Below are positions 62,209-64,000 of a stretch of DNA of 64,000 bases, one piece after another. Position numbers and translations under genes: made by a program. The notes beneath the pieces are model-generated. The model ran no database searches. It was given only the letters and a program-made list of their open reading frames with translations, and was not told where the DNA came from. The number at the start of each line of letters is the position of its first letter. Position 1 is the first letter of the stretch. The DNA is from Mucilaginibacter rigui (GTDB taxonomy: Bacteria > Bacteroidota > Bacteroidia > Sphingobacteriales > Sphingobacteriaceae). The stretch is from contig NZ_JACWMW010000001.1 in NCBI RefSeq assembly GCF_014773275.1, positions 248,001-312,000 of the forward strand, given 5' to 3'.

Positions 62209-63474
62209 ATGATCTCAATGCATAATGAATCTGTGCCTGAGGTGCAAAATATGTATGTGAAAAATACCGTGAGTAAAAGCCTTGCTAAACCTTACCTTTT
62301 TTGGTGGGGATTTGCATTCTTATTATTACCCGGTTTGGTTCATGCTTATTTACTCATGCCTTTCCCGGGAAGCCAAAACTTAAATGCTATTACCGTTTCC
62401 TATTATCTTGAAAAGATAGTAACACCCCTGCGTGTTTTTGGTGGATTTTTAATTGTATGGTATGTTATTGCCGGTTTTACTAATGATTCTCGCCGTGGTA
62501 AAATCATTAAAACATCCATTTTGGTGCTCGGTTTGGGTAGCTTTTATTTTACCGATTTTAAATTTCAGGCAGAGCGGATGTTTGAGGAACCGCAAACTAT
62601 TAAATTCGCTAATTTTATTCATAACAGTGTGCCTGAGAGTACGGTTATCATCGGGATAGTTAACAACGGGGTGGCCAAAGCTTACCCATTAAATTATTTG
62701 GGTTATCATCATAAAATACAGGATAATGTAGGCAACCAGGCTGTATTGGTTACATATTGCACCATGTGCCGAAGCGGCAGGGCGTACAACCCTATAATTA
62801 ATGGCATTAGGCAAAACTTCAGATTGGTAGGCGCAAGGCATTATAATGCCATTATTGAAGATGAAGCAACAAAAACGTGGTGGTACCAGGCCAACGGTAA
62901 GGCGGCAGTGGGGCAATTAAAAGGCAGCCAGTTGCAAGAGATCCCTTATGAGCAATCAACCCTGGCCGCATGGATAGATAAGCACCCCGGCTCGCTTATA
63001 TTACAGCCCGATGATCATTACTTAAGTGATTATAATGACCTTAAAAACTACGACAGAGTACAAGCTGTGGATAAAGATAGCACGCTAAAAAATAAGGACT
63101 CGCTTATGCGTAAAAGCTGGGTTTTAGGCTTGGTTATAAATGGGCAGGCAAAAGCTTACGATTGGCGTAAATTATTAAAAAAACGTTTTTTAAACGATAG
63201 TTTTAACCAAACCAACCTATTGCTTACTTTAGAGAAAGATAGCCTTACGTATCATAGCTTTACTACATCAGTAAACGGAAAAGTATTACATTTTAATCTG
63301 GATAAATCCGGGCAGTTAACTGATCTGGAAACCGCTTCATTATGGAATTGGGATGGCCTTTCAACATCAGGGGCGCTCAAAGGTAACCGGTTAAGCAAGG
63401 TGCAGTCGTATCAGGAGTACTGGCATTCGTGGAAATATTTCCATCCAAATACCTTATTTTGGAAAGATCTTTAG
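62209..63474 (+). CDS. DUF3179-domain membrane protein
   Basis: The 421-residue protein has three N-terminal membrane spans (~33-120). After them comes the DUF3179 domain, with KAYPLNYLGYHHKIQDNVGN, VTYCTMCRSGRAYNP (the CxxC signature), FRLVGARHYNAIIEDEATKT and WWYQ. A later copy-like section (VLGLVINGQAKAYDWRKLLK) repeats part of the first. The molecular function of DUF3179 is unknown; the two Cys suggest metal or disulfide chemistry. It is co-directional with the FG-GAP gene, after a probable terminator. Confidence 0.88.
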   Translation: MISMHNESVPEVQNMYVKNTVSKSLAKPYLFWWGFAFLLLPGLVHAYLLMPFPGSQNLNAITVSYYLEKIVTPLRVFGGFLIVWYVIAGFTNDSRRGKIIKTSILVLGLGSFYFTDFKFQAERMFEEPQTIKFANFIHNSVPESTVIIGIVNNGVAKAYPLNYLGYHHKIQDNVGNQAVLVTYCTMCRSGRAYNPIINGIRQNFRLVGARHYNAIIEDEATKTWWYQANGKAAVGQLKGSQLQEIPYEQSTLAAWIDKHPGSLILQPDDHYLSDYNDLKNYDRVQAVDKDSTLKNKDSLMRKSWVLGLVINGQAKAYDWRKLLKKRFLNDSFNQTNLLLTLEKDSLTYHSFTTSVNGKVLHFNLDKSGQLTDLETASLWNWDGLSTSGALKGNRLSKVQSYQEYWHSWKYFHPNTLFWKDL

Positions 63475-63540
63475 GGAAACACCCGGATCTTTTTTCCGGT
63501 TGGTCCAACATCTTCAGTATTGGTCATCTGCATACTGTAA

Positions 63541-63572
63541 CAAAAAAGCCCCTTAGTGATTACTAAGAGGCT
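63541..63572 (-). terminator. terminator of the tRNA-Phe transcript
   Basis: On the minus strand, an 11-bp stem with one mismatch (AGCCTCTTAGT / ACTAAGGGGCT) is followed by TTTTTTG. It lies just beyond the 3' end of the tRNA. Confidence 0.75.
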
Positions 63573-63582
63573 AACTTAAGTG

Positions 63583-63655
63583 TGGTATCAGCTGGGATCG
63601 AACCAGCGACACAAGGATTTTCAGTCCTTTGCTCTACCGACTGAGCTATGATACC
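63583..63655 (-). tRNA. tRNA-Phe (anticodon GAA)
   Basis: On the minus strand the 73-base sequence folds as a cloverleaf: acceptor GGTATCA/TGATACC with discriminator A, D-arm GCTC/GAGC, anticodon stem AAGGA/TCCTT with loop CTGAAAA (GAA), variable GTGTC, and T-arm GCTGG/CCAGC with TTCGATC. CCA is not encoded. An exact TACATTTG -7 element lies upstream. Confidence 0.97.
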
Positions 63656-63672
63656 GCTCCGTTTAAGGTCTG

Positions 63673-63680
63673 CAAATGTA
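63673..63680 (-). promoter_or_regulatory. -7 promoter element of the tRNA-Phe gene
   Basis: On the minus strand TACATTTG matches TAnnTTTG exactly and ends 17 bases before the mature 5' end of the tRNA. Confidence 0.6.
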
Positions 63681-63920
63681 GCGTTTTTTTTATTTCTGGA
63701 AACATTTTTTTCAACTTTAGTTGAGCAGGGGGCATATTGCTACGTTGTTTGGTTGAATTTCAGTGAATTACAGTGCTAAATTATTTTTAGTTTTTTTCTG
63801 CAGGGCTTTTAACAACGGTTATTTAAACAAATTCTAAGTTCAAAACATTTCGGTAATATCTACCTTTACTTTAAATCAAATTCCTACTTTAGCTTTAAAT
63901 TACTATGCACGCATAATATA

Positions 63921-64000
63921 ATGGTCGCACAAATCGTATTTATCATCATTTTACTTGGCGCTGTTTACCTTTTTGGTAAAAACGTTGCCAAAGTACGCCG
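63921..64000 (+). CDS. N-terminus of a probable (Fe-S)-binding oxidoreductase (3' end outside the window)
   Basis: Only the first 26 codons are present: MVAQIVFIILLGAVYLFGKN then VAKVRR. This hydrophobic start, followed by Lys/Arg, resembles the membrane-anchored start of Bacteroidota HdrD/GlcF-like (Fe-S)-binding proteins. The identification is from the N-terminus only and is tentative. Confidence 0.5.
   Translation, partial: MVAQIVFIIILLGAVYLFGKNVAKVR

Overview
This window looks like the chromosome of a free-living member of the Bacteroidota, most likely Sphingobacteriaceae (Mucilaginibacter or Pedobacter type). The evidence is a SusC/SusD pair, FecA-like and other outer-membrane genes, LytTR and hybrid histidine kinases, -7 promoter elements of the TAnnTTTG type, no clear Shine-Dalgarno sequences, and frequent TTG starts. 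The genus is an inference; no rRNA is present to fix it.

Layout. 1-10.7 kb is core housekeeping: purN and purH around a decayed minus-strand gene, the cell-shape operon mreB-mreC-mreD-mrdA-rodA, an acidic Pro/Glu-rich protein, and thymidine kinase. 10.7-20.1 kb carries a palindromic repeat, a monooxygenase-fold protein, a lone receiver protein, a FecA-like TonB-dependent receptor with a small membrane-anchored partner, a phosphodiesterase/flippase pair, a TPR histidine kinase and an epimerase-like protein. 20.3-25.5 kb holds the most interesting locus: a 68-residue precursor with a Nif11-like leader and a Cys/Ser/Thr-rich tail, a perfect 17-bp hairpin, a class II lanthipeptide synthetase of the CCG (ProcM-like) zinc-site type, and an OmpR/EnvZ-type two-component system. 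No exporter or leader protease is seen nearby.

25.8-32.0 kb has a universal stress protein, a bestrophin-like channel, a CotH-family lipoprotein, and an operon pairing a cyclic-nucleotide-binding-fold histidine kinase with a receiver/flavin-reductase fusion that lacks the thioredoxin reductase CxxC. 32.5-46.1 kb is an accessory stretch: a PAS kinase, a 0.8-kb intergenic region packed with palindromic repeats, several secreted or lipid-anchored proteins, GNAT, cupin and DUF1543 proteins, a flavoprotein, and a cluster of signalling genes (a small kinase, a LytTR regulator and a hybrid kinase). 46.5-49.8 kb is a stress block: a YciF-like ferritin-fold protein, a large-subunit catalase and an ankyrin protein.

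49.9-63.5 kb contains a secreted phosphodiesterase, a TetR regulator divergent from a SusC/SusD/metallophosphoesterase operon, a paralogue of the FecA-linked small protein, an FG-GAP/ASPIC-UnbV protein, a Spy-like small protein and a DUF3179 membrane protein. The window ends with tRNA-Phe(GAA) and the start of a probable Fe-S oxidoreductase gene.

The main observations are the putative lanthipeptide system, the CxxC-less reductase/kinase pair, the paralogous small proteins next to outer-membrane transport genes, and two families of palindromic intergenic repeats. All calls come from reading the sequence; no database search was run.
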